Of a stretch of 19,568 nucleotides of DNA, positions 6,798 through 14,072 are shown piece by piece. Position 1 is the first letter of the stretch, and each line of letters begins with the position of its first letter. This stretch comes from Terriglobia bacterium (lineage in GTDB: Bacteria > Acidobacteriota > Terriglobia > UBA7540). The position numbers and the translations under genes are program-made. Location: positions 1 to 19,568 of the forward strand of contig JASHYZ010000104.1 in NCBI GenBank assembly GCA_030042795.1. Direction: 5' to 3'. The notes under the pieces were generated by a model that did not search any database, was not told the origin of the DNA, and saw only the letters and a program-made list of their open reading frames with translations.

Positions 6798-9182
6798 GTG
6801 CAGGGACGCAGAAGCCAGAAATCACTCATGGCAGGCGATCGCAACAGCGAAACAATGCAAACAGCCTCGGAGGCATCCGCCCTGGCGCAAGATCAGGCCA
6901 TCTTTGAGAAACTCTTCGAATCCTTGCCGGATGGCATCGTCGAAACCACCGCGCGCGGCCGAATCGTGCGCGTCAATGCGCAAGCGGAGAAGATGCTGGG
7001 CTACGAGCGCGGCGAACTAGCCGGGCAACCCATCAATCTCCTGGTTCCGGAACGTTACCGCGAAGCTCACATCGGCCATACACAGCATTACGCGGACGAG
7101 CCCCGCACCCGCCCGATGGGAGCGGGCCTCGAACTTTACGCGCGGCGGAAGGATGGCGGTGAGTTTCCAGTTGACATTATGCTGAGTCCGGTCGAAGCGC
7201 GGGACGGTGTGCACGTCCTGGCAGTAATCCGCGACATCACGGGGCGCAAGCAGGCTGAAGACGCTTTGCGCAAAAGCGAGGCGGAGCTGCGGTCCATCAT
7301 TGAAAGCGTCGAGGATTACGCGATCTTCATGCTCGATCCGGAAGGCCGGGTGATCAGTTGGAGCCCGGGTGCGGAGCGCCTTAAGGGATACCGCACCGAG
7401 GAGATCCTGGGTCAACACTTTTCCCGTTTTTATCTCCCCGAGGACGTCGAGCGCGGCAAGCCGGCGCACCAATTGCAAATGGCCGCCCAGCGGGGACGCG
7501 TGGAGGATGAGGGCTGGCGCCTGCGCAAAGATGGTTCGCGGTTTTGGGCCAACGTCGTGATCACGACCGTGCGCGACCAGAGCGGGCGCCTGCACGGTTT
7601 CACGAAGGTCACGCGGGATTTCACTGAGCGCAAGCAGGGCGAAGAGGCCTTGCTTCTGCAAGTCACCAACACTCTAGTTTCGAGCCTGGATATTCGGCGG
7701 CTCTTCTCCGCAATCTCGGCCAGCCTCCACCAAGTGGCGGCCCACGAATTCGCTGCTCTCGCGATTTACGATTCCGCCATTGCTATGCTGCGGCTCCATA
7801 TTCTCGATGCGCCGAACCGTGTTAACCTGCCGCGAGAGGAGCAAGCCTTGCCGGTCAAGGACTCGCTATTCGGCGAGGTGTTCACCTCGCGGGAGCCGGT
7901 CTTAGCGGGGCGGCCGGAGGAGTTCGAGCGCCTCACCTGCGAGTTCACGGCCCGATGTGTGCAGGCTGGCATGAAGGCGGGGTGTTGGCTGCCACTCGTC
8001 AGCAGGGGCTGTGTGGTAGGCACTCTAATGGTGGGCCGCGAGCGCGAGAAGGCGTTCAGCGAGGCCGACGTACGTATCCTGGCGCATGTCGCAGGCCAGG
8101 TGGCGCTGGCCCTGGATAATGCGGAGGCTTTTCGCCGGGTCAGCGAACTTAAGGACCGGCTGGTCGAAGAGAAGGCCTATCTTGAGGAGGAACTGCGGAC
8201 TGAATACAACTTTGAGGAAATTGTGGGTGAGAGCCCGGCGCTAAGGCGGGCTCTGAAGCAGGTTGAGGCGGTGGCGCCCACTGACGCTACGGCGTTGGTG
8301 CTGGGCGAGACAGGAACCGGCAAGGAGCTCATCGCGCGGGCCATCCATAACCTAAGCACCCGTAAGGAGCGCACCTTCATCAAGCTGAACTGCGCTGCCA
8401 TCCCGAGCGGTCTGCTGGAAAGCGAACTTTTCGGCCACGAGAAGGGTGCTTTCACGGGCGCCATTTCGCAGAAGATCGGGCGGCTCGAGCTCGCTCACCA
8501 AGGCACGCTATTTCTGGATGAGGTGGGTGACATCCCCCTCGAACTTCAGCCCAAGCTCCTCCGCGCCCTGCAAGAGAAGGAATTTGAACGTCTGGGCAGC
8601 ACCCGCACGATCCCCGTGGATGTGCGGCTGATTGCGGCTACCAATCGCGATCTGGCGCAGATGGTGAAGGAGCGCCAATTTCGCAGTGACTTGTACTACC
8701 GCCTCCGCGTCTTTCCCATCCACGTTGCCCCACTGCGGGAGCGGACGGGCGACATCCCCATTCTGGTGCACCATTTCGTTCAGAAGCATGCGCGGCGGAT
8801 GAACAAGCGGATTGAAGTCATTCCCCCGGAGACGATGCGGGCTCTCGAGCGCTGGCCCTGGCCGGGAAACGTTCGGGAGCTTGAAAACTTCATCGAAAGG
8901 GCCGTGATTCTCTCTTCCGGCCGTGTGCTGCAAGCGCCGCTCGCTGAGCTGGCTGTGGCAGCGGAGTCCGCCGAGCGAAGTAACCAGCCCGGAACCCTAG
9001 AGGCCGCGGAACGCGAGCACATCCTTCGCGTGCTTCGCGAGGCGCGCGGCGTGATCGCAGGTCCGAACGGTGCCGCAGCCCGTCTCGGCCTAAAGCGGAC
9101 TACGCTGAACTCGAAAATGCGCAGACTGGGGATCCATCGCCAGCACTATTCTGATCGCATTTCGTCAGGTGACGAGATGTGA
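6798..9182 (+). CDS. Sigma54-dependent transcriptional activator, PAS-PAS-GAF-AAA+-Fis
   Basis: A 794-residue enhancer-binding activator that would remodel RNA polymerase-sigma54 in response to a small-molecule or redox signal. Domains in order: PAS at about 34-150, PAS at 160-280, GAF at 285-445, a short coiled coil, AAA+ at 474-705, and a C-terminal Fis-type helix-turn-helix at 735-780. Walker A is G-E-T-G-T-G-K-E (503-510), the sigma54 contact loop is G-A-F-T-G-A (550-555), and Walker B is L-F-L-D-E-V-G-D (571-578), all intact. The architecture is FhlA-like. The GAF domain has cysteines at 381, 387, 396 and 405, possibly a ligand or redox site. The GTG start at 6798 is provisional: AGGAGAGG lies 12 bases upstream and serves better a two-codon frame at 6789-6797; ATG 6828 is an alternative. 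The stop codon lies inside the palindrome at 9178-9193. Confidence 0.92.
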   Translation: MQGRRSQKSLMAGDRNSETMQTASEASALAQDQAIFEKLFESLPDGIVETTARGRIVRVNAQAEKMLGYERGELAGQPINLLVPERYREAHIGHTQHYADEPRTRPMGAGLELYARRKDGGEFPVDIMLSPVEARDGVHVLAVIRDITGRKQAEDALRKSEAELRSIIESVEDYAIFMLDPEGRVISWSPGAERLKGYRTEEILGQHFSRFYLPEDVERGKPAHQLQMAAQRGRVEDEGWRLRKDGSRFWANVVITTVRDQSGRLHGFTKVTRDFTERKQGEEALLLQVTNTLVSSLDIRRLFSAISASLHQVAAHEFAALAIYDSAIAMLRLHILDAPNRVNLPREEQALPVKDSLFGEVFTSREPVLAGRPEEFERLTCEFTARCVQAGMKAGCWLPLVSRGCVVGTLMVGREREKAFSEADVRILAHVAGQVALALDNAEAFRRVSELKDRLVEEKAYLEEELRTEYNFEEIVGESPALRRALKQVEAVAPTDATALVLGETGTGKELIARAIHNLSTRKERTFIKLNCAAIPSGLLESELFGHEKGAFTGAISQKIGRLELAHQGTLFLDEVGDIPLELQPKLLRALQEKEFERLGSTRTIPVDVRLIAATNRDLAQMVKERQFRSDLYYRLRVFPIHVAPLRERTGDIPILVHHFVQKHARRMNKRIEVIPPETMRALERWPWPGNVRELENFIERAVILSSGRVLQAPLAELAVAAESAERSNQPGTLEAAEREHILRVLREARGVIAGPNGAAARLGLKRTTLNSKMRRLGIHRQHYSDRISSGDEM

Positions 9183-9215
9183 TCGTCGTCACGCCTCTCT
9201 GTGATTAGTCTCCCT
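9178..9215. promoter_or_regulatory. Tandem CRP/FNR-type sites upstream of the STAS-regulator pair
   Basis: TGTGA-TCGTCG-TCACG (9178-9193) and TGTGA-TTAGTC-TCCCT (9200-9215) have centres exactly 22 bp apart. The second keeps a perfect left half and a weak right half. They lie about 180 bases before the STAS gene, in the first non-coding region upstream of the Crp/Fnr gene, so autoregulation is likely. I see no convincing -10 box at class II distance. Confidence 0.6.
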
Positions 9216-9391
9216 TAACTCCAAGTTCGGTCCTGAGCCTTCTAGCCGCTGGACTTAAAGCGCATATGGCAGTTTGGACGAGTGCGTGCCTTTCTCTAGA
9301 GTGAGGGACACGTCGGGCGGCCAGAAGCGAATTTGGGGCCGTTGGCCGGCCCCGCGCACGACTCGCATTCGGATGATCGGGGACGGACACC

Positions 9392-9670
9392 ATGCTCAGA
9401 ATCACGCTGGTTTCAGAATCCGTGCCACTCATGCTTAGGTTGGAAGGCAAGCTGACCGGGCCTTGGGTGAGCGAACTGGCGCGTTCGTGGGACGAGCTCC
9501 GCCGCGCCGCGCCTCAACGCCCGGTGGTCGTGGATCTCTCGGACGTAACATACGTCAGCCGCGACGGCAAGGCGCTGCTCGAGTCGATGTGGAGGCAAGG
9601 TGCCAAGCTTGAAAGCTGCTCGCTCGGCACACAATTTCTTCTCAATGAAATCCGCAACGGATCCAAATGA
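9392..9670 (+). CDS. STAS-domain protein (anti-sigma-factor-antagonist-like)
   Basis: A 92-residue single-domain protein. The core P-V-V-V-D-L-S-D-V-T-Y-V-S-R-D-G-K-A-L-L (residues 44-63) matches the central strand-turn-helix of STAS proteins such as SpoIIAA. Where those carry D-S-S-G with a phosphorylated serine, this one reads S-R-D-G. The serine position is therefore an aspartate, suggesting it is not switched by a serine kinase, or mimics the phosphorylated state. It precedes the Crp/Fnr gene by 27 bases and is probably cotranscribed with it. No anti-sigma kinase is encoded in the window, so its partner is unknown. The ribosome binding site before ATG 9392 is weak (GGGGA). Confidence 0.75.
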   Translation: MLRITLVSESVPLMLRLEGKLTGPWVSELARSWDELRRAAPQRPVVVDLSDVTYVSRDGKALLESMWRQGAKLESCSLGTQFLLNEIRNGSK

Positions 9671-9697
9671 AACGGTCTCAAAAAATGGAGGATGACG

Positions 9698-10414
9698 ATG
9701 GCAGCCCCATATGGTTTGGAAGCTTCGCGAAATTGCGAGGAGTGCCCGCTCAAGGGGGACGGTTTCTTCTGTAATCTGCCGCAATCCACTCTGAAAGCCT
9801 TGGATGCCGTACGGCTCACGAACAGGTATCCCGAGGGAGCTATCCTGTTTGTCGAGCAGGAAGCCCCTCGTGGAGTATTCGTGCTCTGCAAGGGACGCAT
9901 CAAGCTGTCCATGACTTCGAGCGAAGGGAAGACCGTAATCCTGAGGATCCTTCAGCCCGGCGAGGTCTTGGGCCTGCACGCTGTCGTTTCCGGCCGACCC
10001 TACGAGGCCACTGCGACCACCCTCGAGCCTTGCCAGGTTAACTTCGTCCGCAGGGAAGATTTTCGGCGTTTCTTAAGCCAGCAAGCTGAGGCGATGCTAC
10101 GCGCTGTGGAGCAGCTCAGCAACAGCTACGAGGCAGCTTGCACGCAGATTCGTTCCCTTGGCTTGGCCCATTCAGCGTCCGAGAAACTTGCGAGATTCTT
10201 GCTTCAATCGTCGGCCGCGGAGGACCAAACAAACCAGGGGAGCCGAGTGCGCATGACCATGACTCACGAAGAGATTGGCCAAGCCATCGGAACCTCCCGC
10301 GAAACGGTGACACGGACCTTCGCCGAGTTCAAGAAAAATCATCTGGTGGCGGTGCACGGCTCCATAATCACGATTCCTAACCGGGCAACCCTGGCGACTC
10401 TTGCCGACCCATAG
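9698..10414 (+). CDS. Crp/Fnr-family regulator with FNR-like cysteines and CRP-like recognition helix
   Basis: A 238-residue regulator. Residues 28-130 form a cyclic-nucleotide-binding-like barrel (I-L-F-V-E-Q-E-A-P-R-G-V-F, then L-Q-P-G-E-V-L-G). A dimer helix follows, then a winged helix-turn-helix at about 165-230. The N-terminus has C13-X2-C16-X8-C25, and C112 (T-L-E-P-C-Q-V) falls where FNR has its fourth cluster ligand (M-V-C-E-I-P in E. coli). The recognition helix T-S-R-E-T-V-T-R carries R201, E202 and R206, matching CRP R180, E181 and R185, which read TGTGA, rather than the FNR pattern E-x-x-S-R that reads TTGAT. ATG 9698 is preferred: GGAGG (9687-9691) is six bases before it, while ATG 9692 directly abuts that sequence. 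An oxygen- or NO-labile [4Fe-4S] cluster is inferred. Confidence 0.93.
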   Translation: MAAPYGLEASRNCEECPLKGDGFFCNLPQSTLKALDAVRLTNRYPEGAILFVEQEAPRGVFVLCKGRIKLSMTSSEGKTVILRILQPGEVLGLHAVVSGRPYEATATTLEPCQVNFVRREDFRRFLSQQAEAMLRAVEQLSNSYEAACTQIRSLGLAHSASEKLARFLLQSSAAEDQTNQGSRVRMTMTHEEIGQAIGTSRETVTRTFAEFKKNHLVAVHGSIITIPNRATLATLADP

Positions 10415-10589
10415 GCTGCTGAGTTTGTGTGAAAACTCGTGGATTCCCGCTCCCTGCTTTCGCGGGGACAAGCTTCGCGGGAATAACTGCATCCGAATAG
10501 GACCTCTAAGTCAACGCTGTCACCCCCGCGGAAGCGGGGGTCCACCTCGCATAGGCGCCATACACGAGTTCTCACACAGATTCTGCTGC
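10415..10589. repeat. MITE-like element with 29-bp imperfect terminal inverted repeats
   Basis: Terminal arms at 10415-10443 and 10561-10589 are inverted copies matching at 23 of 29 positions. Inside lie two hairpins. The first pairs ATTCCCGC (10443-10450) with GCGGGAAT (10477-10484). The second is ACCCCCGC-GGAA-GCGGGGGT (10522-10541). Both are variants of the 4333-4422 palindrome family. No transposase is encoded. The element starts at the base after the stop of the Crp/Fnr gene and may also act as its terminator. Confidence 0.65.
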
Positions 10590-10667
10590 ACCGCTTGGCT
10601 TGGCGACTTGTCCCGACGAGGCTCGAACGACACTCGCTACGAGATTCGAGGCGTGCACTTATTCTGG

Positions 10668-11645
10668 CTACCCAAGGACACCGGGAACGGCAGGCTCAGC
10701 CCGCAAAATTGGGTGCTCGTGTCCGGTGCGCACTTCGGTGTGCTCCATAGATTCTGCTGGCTCGTGAACCGCCAGTACCGGACAGGGTCCCATCTGCAGG
10801 ATCCTGTGCGTTGTGGAACCGAACAAACCCAAGTCGAGTAGACCACGGCCGCGCACGCCCATGATAACCAAGTCGCTCTGCGCTTCAGACGCCAGTCGCA
10901 CGATCTCCTGATAAGGTCGGCCGGCTCGAACCGCGGGAGTAACGGAGCACCAGTTGGGAACGTCGGCCGGTATCAGTTTTCTGAGTTTCCGTAACGTCTC
11001 GATTCTGCGCTGCTCGAGTTGTCGGGCTGTGCCTGCGTTGTCGAGGACGTGCAGCAGAGTGAGTTCGGCATTGTACTCCATGGCGAGTGAGAAGGCATAG
11101 CTCAACGCATGATGCGCGTTGTCCGAAAAGTCCGTGCAATAGAGAATCCTCCGGAGTTGCACCGGATCCGGACCTTCAGTGCCGTTTATGAAGTCATGCT
11201 CGGGCTTGCGCACGACCAGCACGGGGCAGTGCGCTCTAGGCAACACCCTTTCCGTCACTGATCCTACAGTCAAGCGATCGAAGCCATGGCGCCCGTGCGT
11301 TCCCATCACAATCAGGTCGACTTGATTGTTGTTGGCAAAGGTGAGGATGGAATCCGGCAGCAGTATACCCTCCTGCACCACCAGCTTGGGCTCTACCCCG
11401 CTGCGGCCATGTCTCTGTGCGAAGTCGAAGAGGCGCTTTTCAGCCTCCTGGTTCGTCCCGGCACACATGCCCACATCGGGCATCGGAAAGGCGCAGTACG
11501 GGTAGAGCACTTGGATCGGCTGCACGACATGTTGGAGGAATAACTCCGCCTGGTATTGTTTCGCCAGCGAGTGGGCGTATTTACAGGCCCTTGCGGAAAA
11601 CTCCGAGAAATCGACAGGACACAGAATCCGCTCAAACTTGGTCAT
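10668..11645 (-). CDS. Universal stress protein, two Usp domains in tandem
   Basis: A 325-residue cytoplasmic protein of two UspA domains (about 4-147 and 165-295). Both carry the ATP-binding motif G-X2-G-X9-G-S: G-T-H-G...G-S at residues 115-129 and G-V-R-G...G-S at 263-277. Each domain opens with the strand R-I-L-C-P-V-D-F-S or R-I-L-Y-C-T-D-F-S. Tandem Usp proteins of this kind are often induced by low oxygen or energy limitation. The start is ATG 11645, nine bases from AGGAGG; an ATG at 11654 lies too close to that sequence. A tail of about 30 residues after the second domain has no recognised motif. Upstream are the tandem palindromes at 11737-11774. Confidence 0.93.
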   Translation of the reverse strand: MTKFERILCPVDFSEFSARACKYAHSLAKQYQAELFLQHVVQPIQVLYPYCAFPMPDVGMCAGTNQEAEKRLFDFAQRHGRSGVEPKLVVQEGILLPDSILTFANNNQVDLIVMGTHGRHGFDRLTVGSVTERVLPRAHCPVLVVRKPEHDFINGTEGPDPVQLRRILYCTDFSDNAHHALSYAFSLAMEYNAELTLLHVLDNAGTARQLEQRRIETLRKLRKLIPADVPNWCSVTPAVRAGRPYQEIVRLASEAQSDLVIMGVRGRGLLDLGLFGSTTHRILQMGPCPVLAVHEPAESMEHTEVRTGHEHPILRAEPAVPGVLG

Positions 11646-11736
11646 GGCAGGCATCCTCCTTGCTTGGCCGGTCAAATGCTAATCGTGGCCTTGCCAATCT
11701 GCAGCATTAGGCTAACCGTTCCAGACCGGCGCCAAC

Positions 11737-11774
11737 CGTGACGTTCGTTACGCCCAGTGGTGACGGCGGTCACC
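11737..11774. promoter_or_regulatory. Tandem CRP/FNR-type sites upstream of the two-domain Usp gene
   Basis: CGTGA-CGTTCG-TTACG (11737-11752) and GGTGA-CGGCGG-TCACC (11759-11774) have centres 22 bp apart. The nearer centre is about 99 bases before the ATG at 11645. A minus-strand TTAGCC or CTAATG near 11705-11715 might be the -10 box; neither is strong. Confidence 0.55.
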
Positions 11775-11842
11775 GGGCGGACGCCATCATGCCTGGATTT
11801 GCTGCCCACATTCGCGTTGCCAACCGGCGAGCGAAATATTCG

Positions 11843-12295
11843 CTAAGCTGCGGCCTCCTGCGCTGTCCCAAACGGAAGGACCTGAACGATCACTCGGCAA
11901 GGAGCATGATTAGTAATGTATTCCACCGTGGAACCCAGCAAGGCCTTAGCAGCACGCGACTTCTTGGGACGGTAACCCAGGACTAGCAATTCCGCTCCCA
12001 GCTCTTCGGCTTCACGCACGAGAACAGGTCCCGCCTCCCGTCCTCGAACCAGCCGGGTCGAAATCTCCTCACCAAATTCATGGCGCGCGACTCGTTGCGC
12101 CTCCGCGAGCAGCTCGCGGCCTGGCCGGTCCAAGACATCGGCGTCTGCATCAAGGGGCAATCCGAGCCCCACCTCAACTACATGCAAGGCCACCACCTCT
12201 GACTGGGTACCTCTCGACATCTCCCAAGCCAGCCTGATCAAGCTATCGATGTGTTCTCGGTCTTGTACCGCCACCAATATCCTCTTGTTTTTCAT
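11843..12295 (-). CDS. Universal stress protein, single domain, with altered nucleotide motif
   Basis: A 150-residue UspA-like protein starting M-K-N-K-R-I-L-V-A-V-Q-D-R. Its nucleotide loop reads L-G-Y-R-P-K-K-S-R-A-A-K-A-L-L-G-S (about residues 109-125). The second glycine of G-X2-G-X9-G-S is therefore a proline, and ATP binding may be weakened or different. The C-terminal strand C-R-V-I-V-Q-V-L is typical. ATG 12295 is preceded by AGAGG at five to six bases. It lies behind its own pair of palindromes (12357-12394) on the same strand as the two-domain Usp, but 197 bases separate the genes and that gap contains another palindrome pair, so it is probably a separate transcript. Confidence 0.85.
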   Translation of the reverse strand: MKNKRILVAVQDREHIDSLIRLAWEMSRGTQSEVVALHVVEVGLGLPLDADADVLDRPGRELLAEAQRVARHEFGEEISTRLVRGREAGPVLVREAEELGAELLVLGYRPKKSRAAKALLGSTVEYITNHAPCRVIVQVLPFGTAQEAAA

Positions 12296-12356
12296 GGGTA
12301 CCTCTTATCTTTTGGTTGACTTCATGATTACTTTGCCGGAACGACCCGCAAAAGGA

Positions 12357-12394
12357 TGTGATCAACATCATCATAGATCGTGACACGCCTCATA
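12357..12394. promoter_or_regulatory. Tandem CRP/FNR-type sites upstream of the single-domain Usp gene
   Basis: TGTGA-TCAACA-TCATC (12357-12372) and CGTGA-CACGCC-TCATA (12379-12394) have centres 22 bp apart, with good left halves and looser right halves. A minus-strand TAATCA at 12325-12330 could be the -10 box; it sits about five bases further away than class II spacing predicts. Confidence 0.5.
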
Positions 12395-12462
12395 GAAGTC
12401 TTCGGTTCAGCGGGCGCTGAATCAAGGCGAGTCATCATCAGGCTGTGGGCAGCGCAAGTGCT

Positions 12463-12478
12463 TGTGACGCCCCTCACT
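12463..12478. promoter_or_regulatory. CRP/FNR-type site upstream of the four-helix membrane protein
   Basis: TGTGA-CGCCCC-TCACT matches the palindrome at 9 of 10 positions. It stands about 90 bases before the ATG at 12560. I looked 22 bp to either side and found no partner, so this promoter appears to have one site. Confidence 0.55.
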
Positions 12479-12559
12479 GTGCCGTTCCGCCGTGGAAAGC
12501 AGTCTGGTTAGGAATTAGACATAAGGAAATGTCGAGCTTTTTCATCCGTGGAGGGACCT

Positions 12560-12940
12560 ATGGCAACAAGTTTGGTAGTGAGCGGAGTGCGCTGGATTGC
12601 CCGTGGCTGGAGCATTCTCAGCATTTTGTTTGTCGGTGTCTTTGCTGTCGGCGAAATCCTGGGCGGCGCCAACCCGGGCGGCCCGACGCGCCAGGAGTGG
12701 CTCGGTCTCGCGTTCTGGCCCATCGGGGTGGTGATTGGGCTGTTTGTCGCCTGGCATCGTGAGACACTTGGGGGATTGCTGGCCTTGGGATGTCTCGTGG
12801 CGTTCTACGCCTGGAACCTGTTCCGCTCTGGACATTTACCCCGAGACCCGTTCTTCTTTTTGGTAGCCGCGCCGGGTCTCCTATTCTTCGTTTTAGGGTT
12901 TCTGTCTCATCATCACCACGCTATGGTGCACAGAACCTGA
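12560..12940 (+). CDS. Four-helix membrane protein of unknown function
   Basis: A 126-residue protein with four hydrophobic segments at about residues 12-32, 48-64, 70-87 and 95-114, and a histidine-rich tail (S-H-H-H-H-A-M-V-H). It resembles small conserved inner-membrane proteins without known function. The tail could bind metal, but that is speculation. ATG 12560 follows GGAGGG by four bases; the GTG at 12548 overlaps that binding site and is unlikely. The gene lies between two palindrome-bearing regions and upstream of the cytochrome gene in the same direction, so it appears to belong to the same stress set. Confidence 0.75.
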   Translation: MATSLVVSGVRWIARGWSILSILFVGVFAVGEILGGANPGGPTRQEWLGLAFWPIGVVIGLFVAWHRETLGGLLALGCLVAFYAWNLFRSGHLPRDPFFFLVAAPGLLFFVLGFLSHHHHAMVHRT

Positions 12941-12965
12941 CCCATATGCTGCGATCGCCACTCAG

Positions 12966-13003
12966 TGTGACGGGGCTCACAAATCATCGTGACCAGATTC
13001 ACT
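12966..13003. promoter_or_regulatory. Tandem CRP/FNR-type sites upstream of the cytochrome c gene
   Basis: TGTGA-CGGGGC-TCACA (12966-12981) is a perfect 10 of 10 match. CGTGA-CCAGAT-TCACT (12988-13003) matches 8 of 10. Centres are 22 bp apart. A -10-like GATAGT at 13025-13030 is centred exactly 32 bp beyond the second site, as at class II promoters, predicting a start near 13037. Confidence 0.7.
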
Positions 13004-13107
13004 GTAATCCGCATGTACCTAACCGATAGTTTAGGTGGGAAAGAGATAGTGGCTACGCCTCAAGCCTGGATTTCTGAGGTGTAGCTGCGAGCGGTGGGGA
13101 GGTGGCT

Positions 13108-13629
13108 ATGCGAATGATTTACATCATTGGGGTGCTAGAACTCGCTGCGATGGTCGGCCTGGCGCAAGGACGGCAGCAGCAACCGCAGCAGGGTTCACAG
13201 ACGCCTTCCGCGGCAGCCACGCCGTCAGTGGCGAATCCGCACTACGCCATCACGGATGAGGACAGAAACCGCAAGAACCCGGTGGATTTCACCGAACTCA
13301 CCGTGGAAAGGGGTAGGAAGCTATTCGAGTCTCAGTGTGCCATGTGCCATGGCGAGAAGGCCGATGGTAAAGGGGAAGTGGCTCAGGAAATGCAACTCGC
13401 TCTCCCGGACTTCACCAAAGCCGAGACGTTGAAAGGAAGGACGGACGGCGAGCTATTCAAGATTATCAGCCTTGGGAATCCGGTCATGCCGGCACAGGAC
13501 AAGCGCATGAAAGACATTCACGTATGGGAGCTCGTCAATTTTCTGCGCGCTGCAGGCGGCGCAGTTCCGGCGAAGTCAACAGGCAAAGAATTGAGTGACG
13601 AACGCTACGCCGAAGTTCCGCAGCACTAA
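13108..13629 (+). CDS. Exported class I cytochrome c, one haem
   Basis: A 173-residue periplasmic electron carrier. The N-terminus M-R-M-I-Y-I-I-G-V-L-E-L-A-A-M-V-G-L-A-Q-G is a signal peptide, followed by a Gln/Pro/Ala-rich linker to about residue 45. The haem-binding motif C-A-M-C-H is at 77-81 (F-E-S-Q-C-A-M-C-H-G), and the likely sixth ligand is M127 in N-P-V-M-P-A. The C-terminal helix W-E-L-V-N-F-L-R completes a cytochrome c6/cbb3-like fold. ATG 13108 has GGGGAGG five bases upstream; the GTG at 13102 overlaps that site. It is followed by a small membrane protein that could anchor it or hand on electrons. The oxidase or reductase it serves is not in the window. Confidence 0.92.
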   Translation: MRMIYIIGVLELAAMVGLAQGRQQQPQQGSQTPSAAATPSVANPHYAITDEDRNRKNPVDFTELTVERGRKLFESQCAMCHGEKADGKGEVAQEMQLALPDFTKAETLKGRTDGELFKIISLGNPVMPAQDKRMKDIHVWELVNFLRAAGGAVPAKSTGKELSDERYAEVPQH

Positions 13630-13692
13630 TCGGTTTAGCGAGATCCACACAAATCTGGCACGCCCGGCGGTGCAGGGCAAAGGAGGTAACCT

Positions 13693-13971
13693 ATGAACGC
13701 ATATCTATACACTTGGATGGTGCTGGCAGTGGTAGTGCTCATTCTGGCGGTTTATCGCATCACCCTCGGAAGTCACGACGATCTCGTGGTGCACCTGGCA
13801 CCCAGCGAGGGCGCGCTTCCCGCCAGCCAGCAACTGCGCACCCGGAAGATCAACTTTCTAGACCGTTGGGGTCCGGCACTCACGATTTTGGCTGTGATCT
13901 ACGGCCTGACGATTTTGGGCGTGTACTTTTACCACCTGTGGTTCAGCGGCTATGAGATTCCGACCCACTGA
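13693..13971 (+). CDS. Small two-helix membrane protein behind cytochrome c
   Basis: A 92-residue protein with hydrophobic segments at about residues 5-24 and 60-82, joined by a polar loop of about 35 residues (G-S-H-D-D-L-V-V-H-L-A-P-S-E-G). I do not recognise a family. ATG 13693 has a strong AGGAGG six bases upstream. It starts 63 bases after the cytochrome c stop with no promoter visible between, so the two are probably one transcript. A role as membrane partner of the cytochrome is plausible but unproven. Confidence 0.75.
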   Translation: MNAYLYTWMVLAVVVLILAVYRITLGSHDDLVVHLAPSEGALPASQQLRTRKINFLDRWGPALTILAVIYGLTILGVYFYHLWFSGYEIPTH

Positions 13972-14072
13972 GCCATCGCGTTGGACCTGAGGGGCGGATC
14001 GCTATGACAGATGCTTCTGACGGCCAGCGCGAAACTCTCAAGTTCATCTGATTCCCCCTGTTTGGTCGAGAA

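Noticed and set aside
6614..6844. Hsp20 frame open for 77 more codons upstream
   Set aside because: The extension is not typical of the family, has no binding site at its start, covers the palindrome, and a strong AAAGGAGTG site precedes ATG 6613.
12441..12456. A partner site 22 bp from the palindrome at 12463-12478
   Set aside because: The sequence at that phase has no TGTGA-like half; a TGTGG nearby is at 19 bp and lacks a right half.
13656..13676. Possible sigma54 promoter TGGCAC...TGCA before the small membrane protein
   Set aside because: The distance between the GG and GC elements is two bases too long and the TTGC core is absent.
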